This document shows, piece after piece, positions 47,111 through 55,693 of a stretch of DNA of 64,000 nt; within the stretch, counting starts at the first letter, position 1, and every line of letters begins with the position of its first letter. The notes under the pieces are model-generated. The model was not told the origin of the DNA and did no database searches. It saw only the letters and a list, made by a program, of their open reading frames with translations. This DNA comes from Pseudomonas sp. IB20. Lineage in GTDB: Bacteria; Pseudomonadota; Gammaproteobacteria; Pseudomonadales; Pseudomonadaceae. The DNA lies in assembly GCF_009707325.1 (NCBI RefSeq), contig NZ_CP046103.1:3864886-3928885 (forward strand), given 5' to 3'. The translations under genes were made by a program, and so were the position numbers.

Positions 47111-47869
47111 ATGAACTTTAAAACGACAGTTTCCCGACGCCTGCCACGGTACCGCAGATTGCTCTGCGTCACGATGGCGTTGCTCGCCTTGAGCTCGGGC
47201 ACGGCGGCCCGTGCAGATAATGTCACCTTGCCTGATCTCCTTATCGGCGTCACTCAAGGCTTTCTTGAGTTCACTGTAGAAGATTATTTGGCGACCACTC
47301 AGACGCCTGGCCGTTATGAAATCCAGGTCAGCCAATTGGACCCGCGCCTACGCATGCCAATGTGCGACAAGGAATTGACAGCCACCCTGGAAAGCCCCGC
47401 CCAGCCGATCGGCCGCGTGACGGTAAAAGTGCGTTGCGACGGCGCTTCGCCCTGGACCGTATTCGTACCGGCCCAGGTCAAGCTGTTCCGCGATGTAGTG
47501 GTCGTCACACGCCCGCTCAAACGCACCGGTATCATCGGTTTTGAAGACGTTGCGCTGCGCGAACGGGACATAAGCCTGATCAGCCAGGGCTACCTCACCT
47601 CTGTGGACCAAGCCGTCGGGCAAAAACTAACCCGACCAATGGTCACCGACCAGGTGATAACGCTCGTCCACCTGGAACAGGCTGAAGTGATTCGCAAGGG
47701 TGACCAAGTGGTGATTTCGGCCAGCAGTGGCGGGCTGATGGTAAAGATGCCGGGCGAAGCGCTGTCCAACGGAGGGATGAGCGAACAGATACGAGTCAAG
47801 AACCTCAACTCCAATCGCGTGATCAAGGCTCAAGTTACCGCGCCGGGCCAAGTCGAGGTAGCTTTATAG
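47111..47869 (+). CDS. flgA: Flagellar P-ring chaperone FlgA
   Basis: A 252-residue periplasmic chaperone for P-ring assembly. Signal peptide of about 35 residues with an Arg-rich n-region ([10 protein letters not shown]) and cleavage after TAARA; the SAF domain near 125-190 ([16 protein letters not shown]) and a C-terminal domain ([22 protein letters not shown]) match the family. The frame is closed just upstream of the ATG. Divergent from cheV. Confidence 0.93.
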   Translation: MNFKTTVSRRLPRYRRLLCVTMALLALSSGTAARADNVTLPDLLIGVTQGFLEFTVEDYLATTQTPGRYEIQVSQLDPRLRMPMCDKELTATLESPAQPIGRVTVKVRCDGASPWTVFVPAQVKLFRDVVVVTRPLKRTGIIGFEDVALRERDISLISQGYLTSVDQAVGQKLTRPMVTDQVITLVHLEQAEVIRKGDQVVISASSGGLMVKMPGEALSNGGMSEQIRVKNLNSNRVIKAQVTAPGQVEVAL

Positions 47870-47947
47870 ATCACTGGTATCAAGCGTCAGGTTTTCCTAC
47901 ACTGTGCGTTGGATGTCGACCTGTACAGGTTTATTGTCATTCGAGCC

Positions 47948-47974
47948 TAAAGTTTGTTCGGGTATGGCCGAAAA
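47948..47974 (+). promoter_or_regulatory. FliA (sigma-28) promoter of flgM
   Basis: TAAA, 15 bases, then GCCGAAAA, one base from the GCCGATAA consensus with exact spacing. Start site near 47983, flgM at 48012. Confidence 0.8.
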
Positions 47975-48011
47975 CATGGCAAGCGTCCAAATACCCAGAG
48001 GTTTTTTTATC

Positions 48012-48338
48012 ATGGTCATCGATTTCAGTCGTTTGAATAACACCCCGGCATTGCCCGGCAATACGCGCACCAGCGGTGCCAAGGACAGCGTAGAAGCCAA
48101 GGCCCAGCCAGCGCCCGCCGCCAAGACCGAACAGGCCAGCGCCAGCCAAAGCGGGGAATCGGTACACCTGAGCAATGAGGCTCAACAGTTGCAGAAGGTC
48201 ACTGACTCGCTGCGCGACCAACCGGTTGTCAATAAAGCCCGCGTGGCCGAGTTGAAACAGGCAATCGCCGATGGCAGCTATAAAGTCGACAGCAACCGTG
48301 TAGCCAGCAAGCTGCTTAACTTCGAAGCCGAGCGCTAG
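48012..48338 (+). CDS. flgM: Anti-sigma-28 factor FlgM
   Basis: A 108-residue FliA inhibitor that is exported through the finished hook. The disordered N-terminal half precedes the conserved FliA-binding part ([40 protein letters not shown]). The start [12 protein letters not shown] is chosen. It heads flgM-flgN-flgZ and is under a FliA promoter, giving the usual feedback loop. Confidence 0.94.
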   Translation: MVIDFSRLNNTPALPGNTRTSGAKDSVEAKAQPAPAAKTEQASASQSGESVHLSNEAQQLQKVTDSLRDQPVVNKARVAELKQAIADGSYKVDSNRVASKLLNFEAER

Positions 48339-48386
48339 GCAAAGGCCTGCGCAGGGCTTTTGGACGCTTAAAACCCAAGGCCAGCC

Positions 48387-48857
48387 ATGCACCACGACGA
48401 ACATTTGCTTGAACTGATCATTGATGATCTGGCGCCGACGCAACATTTGCTCGAGCTGCTGAAAGAAGAATCCCTGGCACTCTATGGCCGGGACATGCGC
48501 TTGCTGGAAGAAATTCTGGCGCGCAAGCAGTCGCTGATTGTGCTGCTGGAGCAGCATGGCAAAAAGCGCAGCGAGATTCTCATCAGCCTCGGCCTACCGG
48601 CTGATCACGACGGCCTCGCACAACTGGCTAGCCACTCCTCAGTCGGCGATCAGTTGCTGGCGCAGAGCACCGCACTGAACCAATTGCTCACCGAGTGCCA
48701 GGACGCCAACCTGCTCAACGGTCAGTCGATCCAGCTGCAGCAAGCCACGACCGCCAACCAGTTGCGCATACTTCACGGCGGAGAGCCTCCGGCCCTTTAC
48801 AACGCCCAAGGCTCAACCTCGCGCCTGGTCAAGCCAAGCACCCGCAGCCAGGCCTGA
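48387..48857 (+). CDS. flgN: Flagellar export chaperone FlgN
   Basis: A 156-residue helical chaperone for the hook-filament junction proteins FlgK and FlgL. Long amphipathic helices and the C-terminal NGQSIQLQQATTANQLRILHG segment are characteristic. It is 48 bases after flgM. Confidence 0.92.
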   Translation: MHHDEHLLELIIDDLAPTQHLLELLKEESLALYGRDMRLLEEILARKQSLIVLLEQHGKKRSEILISLGLPADHDGLAQLASHSSVGDQLLAQSTALNQLLTECQDANLLNGQSIQLQQATTANQLRILHGGEPPALYNAQGSTSRLVKPSTRSQA

Positions 48858-48953
48858 CACTGGTTTACAGCGCGCCCTATCCAAGGCGCGCTACATGCTG
48901 GCAAAATGCCGGTTCTTGCGTGTAGTCGTATTTTGTCTGGAGATGGAAGAACC

Positions 48954-49703
48954 GTGTTCAACGCCCTTAATGCGGAAGATGCCCCGCAGCCACCCAAGGT
49001 GCTCACCACGCCTCTGGAAATCGCCAGCACGTTGCGCATGCTGCAAGAAAGCCATGATCCGCTGATCATCACTTTCCACGAACGCAGCCAGCGCTTCCAA
49101 AGCTACTTGGTGGACGTTGACCGGGACAGCAAGACGCTGGCCCTGGACGAAATGATCCCCCGCGACGGTGAACGCTATCTTGAGAATGGCGAACCGTTCC
49201 GCATCGAAGGCTTTCATGACGGCGTACGCGTCGCCTGGGAAAGCAATGGCACGCTGACCATTAGCGAAAAAGACGGCCATCGCATCTACACCGGCAGCAT
49301 GCCCGACGAAGTGGTCTACCATCAGCGTCGCAATGCTTTTCGCGCCGCCTTGAAGCTGGCGCAATTGGTCAACATCGAGCTGGGTGGCGAGAAACTCAAG
49401 GCGCCGATCAGCGGCAAGTTGCTGGATATCTCCGCCACCGGCTGCAAATTGCGCTTTGAGGGCGATATTTCCGAGCGCCTGCAACTGGGCCAGGTCTACG
49501 ATCGCTTTATCGCCGCCCTGCCCTTCGGCAGCATGACCACCTCCGTCGAGCTGCGTTACTTGCACCTCGAAGACAAGATCAACACCACATTCGCCGGTGT
49601 GCGCTTCCACAACATGAGCGGCCTGGTGCAACGGCAGGTGGAGCGGTTTGTGTACCAGTTGCAGCGTGAAGCGCGGCGCTTTGACAAAGACGACGACCTT
49701 TAA
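48954..49703 (+). CDS. flgZ: Flagellar brake protein, c-di-GMP-binding (YcgR/FlgZ)
   Basis: A 249-residue YcgR-type protein: N-terminal YcgR domain (about 15-115) and C-terminal PilZ domain with the c-di-GMP motifs RRNAFR and DISATGCKL. When loaded with c-di-GMP it slows flagellar rotation. Translation starts at GTG 48954 behind GGAGATGGAAGA. It is the third gene after the FliA promoter, as PA3353 in P. aeruginosa. Confidence 0.93.
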   Translation: MFNALNAEDAPQPPKVLTTPLEIASTLRMLQESHDPLIITFHERSQRFQSYLVDVDRDSKTLALDEMIPRDGERYLENGEPFRIEGFHDGVRVAWESNGTLTISEKDGHRIYTGSMPDEVVYHQRRNAFRAALKLAQLVNIELGGEKLKAPISGKLLDISATGCKLRFEGDISERLQLGQVYDRFIAALPFGSMTTSVELRYLHLEDKINTTFAGVRFHNMSGLVQRQVERFVYQLQREARRFDKDDDL

Positions 49704-49723
49704 GCCTTAAAGGTCGCGGCAAA

Positions 49724-49757
49724 AAAAACGGGCAGATCCTGATGGGATCTGCCCGTT
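49724..49757. terminator. flgZ terminator (bidirectional)
   Basis: AAACGGGCAGATCC and GGATCTGCCCGTTTT around a short loop, between flgZ and the MFS gene. Confidence 0.88.
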
Positions 49758-49764
49758 TTTGCTT

Positions 49765-51150
49765 TCAGGGGCGTGCCCTGCTCAAGTCATGAGGATGCTC
49801 GTCCGGCCCCAGAGGCTCCGGCGGACCTTCAAAAGCCGGCTCATCCGCCGGTTGTTGCGGATCAGCTTCAGGCTCTGGGTCCGGGACAACGGTCTGCATT
49901 TGCTCCTGTACCACGGCTTCGTCTACTCGCGGGTCCAGGCACGCCACCAGCGGCGAGCTGGACATGCTGTCGGGCATCGCCACGTGGTGCAGCGGCGCAT
50001 CGTCCACCTGATGCAGGTTGGTCACCGCCTTCGGCCGGATACGCCACACCAGGATCAACGCACACAGGCTGAAAAACGCATACAGCATGTGGCTGCCGAA
50101 CAGCTTCATGACCACACCGGCCAACAGCGGCCCAATACTTGCGCCGATGCCGTAGGTCACCAGCAACATGGCGGTCAGCGAGACCCGACGATCGCCTTCA
50201 ACATGGTCATTGGAAAACGCCACCGCCAGCGGATACAGGCAGAACTGCACCAGGGAACACAGGAACCCGGCCACAAACAGCACTTCCAAAGGCACTTTGG
50301 TCAACACCGCCAACGGCAATGCAGCCACCGCCAGGCACAAGGCAAAGCAACGAATCAGCAAGGCTCGATCATAGCGGTCCGATAACCAACCCAACGGCCA
50401 CTGCACCAACAGCCCAGCAAAAATGCAGCTACCCATAAACAGACCGACTTGCTCGGTGGTCAGGCCTTGCTGCGAGGCATAGAGCGGCGCCAAACCGTAG
50501 AACGAACCGACGATCAACCCTGCGCCCAACACCGTGCTCAGTGACTGCGGCACACGTTTGATAAAGAAGCGCGGCTCCATCGGCGCAGGATGCAGGGGCG
50601 CCGGGTGAATCCGCCGGGTCATGGCTACCGGCACCAGGCACAGCGCAAAACACAGGGCGACCAGCATCAGCAACTCGAGACCGAGCTCGGGGTGCATCAC
50701 TAGGATCAACTGGCCCAGTACCAGGCCGAGATAGGACGCGATCATATAGCCACTGAACACCACGCCACGCTGCTTGGCGTCCGCCTGCTCATTGAGCCAG
50801 CTTTCGATGACCATGTACTGGCACATCATCCCCAGGCCCACGATCATCCGCAGCACGATCCAGGCCGGCAGCCAGTTAATCAGGCCATGGCCCAACACCG
50901 CCGCACCGACAATCCCGGCACAGGTGGCATACGCGCGAATATGCCCGACCCGGGCGATCAGGCGGTGCCCGATCTTGCCGCCCAGCACTAGGCCAAAGTA
51001 GTTGGCCGCCATCAGCGCACCCACCCACAGGCTGTCGACATGGTCGGCAGCGAGGCGCAGGGCCAGGTAAGTACTGAGCAGGCCGGAGCCGATCAGCATC
51101 ATCAAGGAGGCGAAATAAAGGGCTCGAAAAGATTTCCAGATTTGGCGCAT
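49765..51150 (-). CDS. MFS transporter (YcaD-like)
   Basis: A 461-residue major facilitator protein with 12 predicted membrane segments (from about residue 10 to 385), loop 2-3 motif GGKIGHRLIARVG, and a cytoplasmic acidic/proline-rich tail of about 70 residues (PDPEPEADPQQPADEP). The start MRQIWKSF is chosen over a frame 66 codons longer that covers the promoter. Substrate unknown. Confidence 0.82.
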   Translation of the reverse strand: MRQIWKSFRALYFASLMMLIGSGLLSTYLALRLAADHVDSLWVGALMAANYFGLVLGGKIGHRLIARVGHIRAYATCAGIVGAAVLGHGLINWLPAWIVLRMIVGLGMMCQYMVIESWLNEQADAKQRGVVFSGYMIASYLGLVLGQLILVMHPELGLELLMLVALCFALCLVPVAMTRRIHPAPLHPAPMEPRFFIKRVPQSLSTVLGAGLIVGSFYGLAPLYASQQGLTTEQVGLFMGSCIFAGLLVQWPLGWLSDRYDRALLIRCFALCLAVAALPLAVLTKVPLEVLFVAGFLCSLVQFCLYPLAVAFSNDHVEGDRRVSLTAMLLVTYGIGASIGPLLAGVVMKLFGSHMLYAFFSLCALILVWRIRPKAVTNLHQVDDAPLHHVAMPDSMSSSPLVACLDPRVDEAVVQEQMQTVVPDPEPEADPQQPADEPAFEGPPEPLGPDEHPHDLSRARP

Positions 51151-51377
51151 CGGCGTTCCGAGCGGCTCCTTGCAGTGGGTGACAGGGCTATCGGCATGAT
51201 AGTCCGGGGTTGCCGGGTCCGGACAGGCGATAAATCGGTATCCGGGGAATATTTTGCTTAATAGCTCAGACGTTGCCTGGCCGCGTGCAAGGTACAAAGA
51301 TGGCGATAAATACATCGCGCACCTGCTGTGAACACCGATCGCCGGCAAGGTTCGACCGGTGTTTGACGAGCACCCAC

Positions 51378-51414
51378 AAAAAAGCCCCGCCAGAGCAATC
51401 TGTACGGGGCTTTT
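51378..51414 (-). terminator. tRNA-Arg(CCT) terminator
   Basis: GCCCCG and CGGGGC stem; on the minus strand it is followed by TTTTTT. Located just downstream of the tRNA. Confidence 0.8.
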
Positions 51415-51426
51415 CAGCGTTGAATT

Positions 51427-51501
51427 TGGTGTCCCAGGGCCGGTTCGAACGCCACCTTCCCCTTAGGAGGGGGATGCTCTATCCAATTGAGCTACTGGGA
51501 C
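51427..51501 (-). tRNA. tRNA-Arg (anticodon CCT)
   Basis: Acceptor stem GTCCCAG with CTGGGAC, T-arm GTTCGAAC, anticodon loop CTCCTAA giving CCT, CCA encoded. Reads AGG codons, rare in this genome type. Confidence 0.95.
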
Positions 51502-51660
51502 AAATGACAGCCATCGGGCCAAAAGCGCAGCGACGGACGGCGTGCATGTTAACGGCCGAGGTCGGTTTTGTCATGTCGTCCGTTGGCTTTTTGAGTGTAG
51601 GCCGATCCTTGTCGTGGGGATTACAGTTTCGCCGAGTAAACCCGGGCACTTGGCGCTATC

Positions 51661-51704
51661 GTGCAAATTGCACTCCTGCAAAATAGCCGCATTGCAAATT
51701 GCAA
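51661..51704 (+). promoter_or_regulatory. Tandem TGCAA-N-TTGCA palindromes (probable enhancer)
   Basis: GTGCAAATTGCAC (51661-51673) and TTGCAAATTGCAA (51692-51704) are inverted repeats with a single central base, 31 bp apart. They lie about 118 and 87 bases upstream of the predicted start site of a sigma-54 promoter. Confidence 0.6.
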
Positions 51705-51728
51705 CGTAGCATGACTAAAAATAACACC

Positions 51729-51741
51729 TAACTTATTGCTT
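51729..51741 (+). promoter_or_regulatory. Possible IHF site
   Basis: TAACTTATTGCTT fits the reverse IHF consensus YAA-N4-TTGATW with one mismatch, in an A+T-rich stretch between the palindromes and the -24 box. Confidence 0.4.
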
Positions 51742-51758
51742 TTATTGATATAAAAGAT

Positions 51759-51773
51759 TGGCACGGGACCTGC
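51759..51773 (+). promoter_or_regulatory. Sigma-54 promoter of the small-protein operon
   Basis: TGGCACGGGACCTGC: perfect -24 (TGGCAC), correct spacing, -12 with the invariant GC. Start site near 51785, 40 bases before the first gene. Confidence 0.7.
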
Positions 51774-51824
51774 AATACTTATCCTACAAAACCATTCGGC
51801 CCAGCCACTGCGGAGAACAAGAAC

Positions 51825-52049
51825 ATGAACAGCGCCCTACTGTTAAGCCTCAACGCTGTGGCCCTGGCTGCACTGGTCATGTTCCATTTTCAAGCAACCC
51901 AAGATGACGTCGCGCAAATCAGCCAGCCGGTGCCTCACCACCTGCAACAGCGTCCGCAATTGGCGGTGATGAACCCCACTGTGCAGTCGCCGATTCGTGT
52001 GGCCCAAGACACTCAGGCAGCCCCCGTCTCTGAACACTGGGTTTTCTGA
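51825..52049 (+). CDS. Small membrane-anchored protein, unknown
   Basis: A 74-residue protein: one N-terminal hydrophobic helix (about 4-22) followed by a polar, Gln/Pro/Val-rich tail. It could be a signal anchor or a signal peptide. CGGAGAAC lies at good distance before the ATG. I do not recognise the family. It is the first gene after the sigma-54 promoter, with the next small gene 10 bases downstream. Confidence 0.65.
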   Translation: MNSALLLSLNAVALAALVMFHFQATQDDVAQISQPVPHHLQQRPQLAVMNPTVQSPIRVAQDTQAAPVSEHWVF

Positions 52050-52059
52050 GGAAGCCTTT

Positions 52060-52239
52060 ATGACGAAACCCGCCTGGTTATTCCTGTGCCTGACCCTGGC
52101 AGCCGGCCTATTTGGCCTGAGCACACCCTCTCAAGACGGCCAAACAACAGCCCTCATAGCCGCCGGCGTCTTCGCTGGTTTGCTGGTTCTGACGCTGATC
52201 GTTGGGCGCCGTATCAAATTCGATCCTGTGCTGCGCTAA
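52060..52239 (+). CDS. Small two-helix membrane protein, unknown
   Basis: A 59-residue protein with two predicted membrane helices (about 4-20 and 30-49) and a short basic C terminus (GRRIKFDPVLR). TGAGGAAG precedes the ATG at 52060. Co-transcribed with the 74-residue protein; the two probably act together at the inner membrane. No homologue comes to mind. Confidence 0.65.
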   Translation: MTKPAWLFLCLTLAAGLFGLSTPSQDGQTTALIAAGVFAGLLVLTLIVGRRIKFDPVLR

Positions 52240-52632
52240 GAACCTCCTCGCGTCACCCCTTCCTACCTTATGTCGCAACGCCCTAGCAAATCGGCAAATT
52301 GCCACTAGTCTTAAATGCGAGGGCAAAAGGCCATATTGCTATAGGATGTGCGGCCTCAAACCCTGTTGTGGCCTGGACTTACGAGAAGTTCCGTCGCGGA
52401 ATCACTCGTTGAAAAGTTTTCAAACCAGTCCGCAAAAATGCAAATGAGTGCTGGCATAAAGCCTTTAGTCGGTTCAATATTTGTCACAGAATTGACGCCA
52501 AGGAAATGTCAAATCTGAGGCATGATGCGGCCTCTTTGCAATTCGGGTTGAACTTTGGTCGTGAGCCTTGTCTTAACACTCATCTTGCGGCCAATTCCAA
52601 AAACCGCTCCCCTGAACTAACCGGTTAAATAT
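52240..52632 (+). promoter_or_regulatory. amrZ upstream region with AlgU-like promoter
   Basis: No gene is seen in 393 bases. GAACTT (52550-52555), 15 bases, TCTTA (52571-52575) resembles the AlgU/RpoE-type promoter; amrZ of P. aeruginosa is AlgU(AlgT)-dependent. The spacer is one base shorter than consensus. AmrZ autoregulatory sites are expected here but not assigned. Confidence 0.5.
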
Positions 52633-52959
52633 ATGCGCCCATTGAAACAGGCAATTTATTCCAGCCGTACGGCTGACAAGTTCGTCGTACGTCTGCCAGA
52701 CGGAATGCGGGAACGCATTGCCGAGGTGGCTCGCAATCATCACCGCAGCATGAACTCCGAAATCATCGCGCGCCTCGAACAAAGCCTCATTCAGGAAGGT
52801 GCGCTGGGAGAAGAGTTGAGCATGCGCCTGGACAGCCCAGAGCTGTCACTGCACGAACGCGAACTGCTGCAGCGTTTTCGTCAGCTCTCCCACCGCCAGC
52901 AAAATGCTCTCGTCTCGCTTATTGCGCACGACGTTGAGGCGGCCGCAGAAGCCAATTGA
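52633..52959 (+). CDS. amrZ: Ribbon-helix-helix regulator AmrZ
   Basis: A 108-residue Arc/MetJ-type DNA-binding protein. The ribbon-helix-helix (about 11-60, [20 protein letters not shown]) and C-terminal tetramerisation part are almost the same as P. aeruginosa AmrZ. In pseudomonads AmrZ represses flagellar gene fleQ, and tunes alginate, exopolysaccharide, iron uptake and c-di-GMP enzymes. Confidence 0.95.
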   Translation: MRPLKQAIYSSRTADKFVVRLPDGMRERIAEVARNHHRSMNSEIIARLEQSLIQEGALGEELSMRLDSPELSLHERELLQRFRQLSHRQQNALVSLIAHDVEAAAEAN

Positions 52960-52976
52960 TCTGCAACTGAAAGCCG

Positions 52977-53005
52977 AAGCCAGCCCTGTGCTGGCTTTTT
53001 TTTGC
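52977..53005 (+). terminator. amrZ terminator
   Basis: AAGCCAGC and GCTGGCTT stem followed by a run of T. Confidence 0.85.
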
Positions 53006-53030
53006 TTGGGATTTGAGTAGAAGAAGCAAA

Positions 53031-53052
53031 GCGGGAGCAGATTTGCTCCCGC
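53031..53052 (-). terminator. mgtE terminator
   Basis: GCGGGAGCA and TGCTCCCGC, perfect 9-bp arms around 4 bases, just after the mgtE stop; the minus-strand flank TTTGCTTCTTC is moderately T-rich. Confidence 0.65.
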
Positions 53053-53061
53053 GGGAAGGGA

Positions 53062-54504
53062 TCAGAGCAGGAAGATCGTCGCCAAGCCCAGGAAGATGAA
53101 GAAGCCACCACTGTCGGTCATGGCGGTGATCATCACACTGGCGCCCATCGCCGGGTCGCGCCCAAGGCGCGCCAGGGTCATGGGGATCAGCACCCCCATC
53201 AGCGCCGCCAATAGCAGGTTGAGGGTCATGGCGGCCGTCATCACGACGCCCAGTGACCAACTGCCATAGAGCAAATAGGCGACCACACCGATCACACCAC
53301 CCCACACCAGGCCGTTGATAAGGCCCACGGCCAACTCTTTGCGCAGCAGGCGCGAGGAATTAGCGGTACTCACCTGATCCAGCGCCATCGCGCGCACGAT
53401 CATGGTGATGGTTTGATTACCGGAGTTGCCGCCGATACCGGCCACAATCGGCATCAGCGCTGCGAGGGCCACCAGCTTCTCGATGGAGCCTTCAAACAGC
53501 CCGATCACACGTGAAGCTATGAAGGCGGTGATCAGGTTGATCGCAAGCCACGCCCAGCGGTTATGCAGGGAACGCCAGACCGACGCAAAAATATCTTCCT
53601 CTTCACGCAGACCCGCCATGTTGAGGACTTCGGTTTCACTCTCTTCACGGATCAAGTCGACCATTTCATCGATGGTCAAACGGCCGATCAGCTTGCCGTT
53701 CTTGTCGACCACCGGCGCGGAGATCAAGTCATAACGCTCAAATGCCTGCGCCGCCTCATAGGCGTCTTCATCCGGGTGAAAACTCACGGTATCGCTGGCC
53801 ATCAGATCCGCAACTTTCTTGTCAGGATCATTCACCAGCAAACGCTTGATCGGCAACACACCCTTAAGAATGCCTTCGTAGTCGACCACGAACAGCTTGT
53901 CGGTGTGACCGGGCAATTCTTTGAGGCGGCGCAGGTAACGCAATACCACTTCCAAGCTGACGTCTTCGCGGATGGTGACCATCTCGAAGTCCATCAACGC
54001 GCCGACCTGATCCTCATCGTAGGACAGCGCTGAACGCACACGCTCACGCTGCTGGCTATCGAGAGCCTCCATCAGCTCATGGACAACATCACGGGGCAGC
54101 TCGGGGGCCAAGTCGGCCAACTCGTCGGCGTCCATTTCCCTGGCCGCAGCGAGGAGCTCGTGATCGTCCATGTCGGCGATCAGGGTTTCACGGACCGAGT
54201 CGGACACTTCGAGCAGGATATCGCCATCGCGGTCAGCCTTGACCAACTGCCAAAGGGTCAGTCGATCATTCAGCGGCAAGGCTTCGAGGATATAGGCGAC
54301 GTCGGCGGAGTGCAGGTCGTCGAGCTTGCGCTGCAACTCGACGAGGTTTTGCCGGTGCACCAGGTTTTCGACGCGGTCGTGATGCGGACCTTCCTGGCGG
54401 TGCGTGAGGTCTTCGACCACGCGCTGGCGCTGCAGCAGCTCGATAACTTGAGCCAAACGATCCTGCAGGCTGTCTTGTGTTTTCTTTACTTCTACTTCGG
54501 TCAT
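53062..54504 (-). CDS. mgtE: Magnesium transporter MgtE
   Basis: A 480-residue Mg2+ channel. An N-terminal MgtE helical domain (about 40-140), paired CBS domains (about 145-270) that sense cytosolic Mg2+, a plug helix and five membrane segments (about 310-480) are all present. The PIVAGIGGNSGNQT segment lies in the pore domain. The start MTEVEVKK is chosen. The 5' leader contains a GCCCCGCCGGGGC hairpin, but no known Mg2+ riboswitch was recognised. Confidence 0.93.
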   Translation of the reverse strand: MTEVEVKKTQDSLQDRLAQVIELLQRQRVVEDLTHRQEGPHHDRVENLVHRQNLVELQRKLDDLHSADVAYILEALPLNDRLTLWQLVKADRDGDILLEVSDSVRETLIADMDDHELLAAAREMDADELADLAPELPRDVVHELMEALDSQQRERVRSALSYDEDQVGALMDFEMVTIREDVSLEVVLRYLRRLKELPGHTDKLFVVDYEGILKGVLPIKRLLVNDPDKKVADLMASDTVSFHPDEDAYEAAQAFERYDLISAPVVDKNGKLIGRLTIDEMVDLIREESETEVLNMAGLREEEDIFASVWRSLHNRWAWLAINLITAFIASRVIGLFEGSIEKLVALAALMPIVAGIGGNSGNQTITMIVRAMALDQVSTANSSRLLRKELAVGLINGLVWGGVIGVVAYLLYGSWSLGVVMTAAMTLNLLLAALMGVLIPMTLARLGRDPAMGASVMITAMTDSGGFFIFLGLATIFLL

Positions 54505-54806
54505 AGGCGAACTCCACTCCCAGCAGCGGGGCACGCCGGAAGGATCAATCAGTCAATTCATGATTGGAAAAACGGGGTACTGAGTAACTACTGGGTAAGT
54601 CCATGGAGGTATTCCACAAGCCCCGGCGGGGCTGACGGGCGCAATGATACACCTTGCGTCCGTTTTAAACGTTAAAAAACTGGAAAGAACAAGCGCTTGC
54701 GAGCCAAAGCTGAACATCGGCTGCATATAGAATTGCGACGACGCAGGCTGAAAGGAAAACACATGGCGCTGGAGAAAAAGATGAAACCCTACACAAACCC
54801 CAGACG

Positions 54807-54836
54807 GCAAAAAGCCCGCACTAGGCGGGCTTTTTG
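54807..54836 (-). terminator. Terminator of the tRNA cluster
   Basis: AAAAAGCCCGC and GCGGGCTTTTT just downstream (minus strand) of the first tRNA-Arg. Confidence 0.85.
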
Positions 54837-54842
54837 TTTGTA

Positions 54843-54919
54843 TGGTGCACTCGACAGGATTCGAACCTGTGACCGCTCGGTTCGTAGCCGAGTACTCTAT
54901 CCAGCTGAGCTACGAGTGC
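54843..54919 (-). tRNA. tRNA-Arg (anticodon ACG), copy 1
   Basis: 77 nt with encoded CCA; acceptor GCACTCG with CGAGTGC, anticodon loop CTACGAA. Identical to the next copy. Confidence 0.96.
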
Positions 54920-54991
54920 AGATTGTGTTTTTAGACCAGATCACAACTGGTTGAAGCTGAGTCACCTGCATCGCTGCAACTGACTCTTAAA

Positions 54992-55068
54992 TGGTGCACT
55001 CGACAGGATTCGAACCTGTGACCGCTCGGTTCGTAGCCGAGTACTCTATCCAGCTGAGCTACGAGTGC
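54992..55068 (-). tRNA. tRNA-Arg (anticodon ACG), copy 2
   Basis: Identical in sequence to the copy 72 bases away; same strand, so probably processed from one transcript. Confidence 0.96.
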
Positions 55069-55176
55069 ATTTGTTGCCGCGCATTATAGGCCGTTCAATC
55101 TCTATGTAAAGCTATTTTTTCGAGCAATTTCAACAACTTACCGAAAAAACCAGATTGCAACGTACTAAGCAAATAA

Positions 55177-55267
55177 TGGCGGAGAACGGGGGATTCGAAC
55201 CCCCGACACCCTTTTGAGGTGTACTCCCTTAGCAGGGGAGCGCCTTCGGCCACTCGGCCAGCTCTCC
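55177..55267 (-). tRNA. tRNA-Ser (anticodon GCT)
   Basis: 91 nt with a long variable arm (TACACC..GGTGTC), anticodon loop CTGCTAA, CCA encoded. First of three tRNAs downstream of csrA. Confidence 0.95.
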
Positions 55268-55329
55268 GCAACACGGGGCGTATATTAACCACGTTCATCC
55301 CCGTTTGCAAACATAAAAAACGATAAAAA

Positions 55330-55518
55330 TTAAAGGCTTGGTTCTTCGTCCTTCTCTTTCTTGATCCGCAGGTAGATTTCCTCGCGGTGGACCGCTACCT
55401 CTTTCGGAGCGTTAACCCCTATACGTACTTGATTGCCTTTGACGCCGAGCACGGTCACGGTGATTTCGCCATCACCGATAATCAGGCTTTCTGCGCAACG
55501 ACGAGTCAGAATCAGCAT
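55330..55518 (-). CDS. csrA: Carbon storage regulator CsrA/RsmA
   Basis: A 62-residue RNA-binding protein that blocks translation at GGA motifs and is antagonised by Gac-controlled sRNAs. [16 protein letters not shown] and VAVHREEIY are invariant family parts. The start at 55518 has GAGGAGAAAGG upstream, which itself contains GGA motifs and so could allow self-control. The order csrA with lysC and alaS upstream is as in P. aeruginosa (rsmA). Confidence 0.97.
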   Translation of the reverse strand: MLILTRRCAESLIIGDGEITVTVLGVKGNQVRIGVNAPKEVAVHREEIYLRIKKEKDEEPSL

Positions 55519-55646
55519 ACCTTTCTCCTCACGCATTTCAGTTCAGGAACAACAGTCTGCAAAAAAAAGGCCTTCGAACTGCAACCCAAAGGTCACAGCC
55601 CTACTCGCCTAAGTATTGTCGAGCGCACCAAAAAGAACATGCGCCC

Positions 55647-55681
55647 GGCAAAAAAATGAAAGGCGCGGTAAGCCGCGCCTT
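55647..55681 (-). terminator. lysC terminator
   Basis: AAGGCGCGG and CCGCGCCTT with a 4-base loop, followed on the minus strand by a run of seven T. Confidence 0.85.
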
Positions 55682-55693
55682 CCTGGCATCGCA

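Noticed and set aside
51427..52239. An integration site or genomic island at tRNA-Arg(CCT)
   Set aside because: No integrase and no repeated tRNA 3' end were found nearby, and the following genes look resident.
54505..54700. A possible magnesium riboswitch in the mgtE leader
   Set aside because: A G+C-rich hairpin is present, but the conserved blocks of the known Mg2+ riboswitch classes were not seen.
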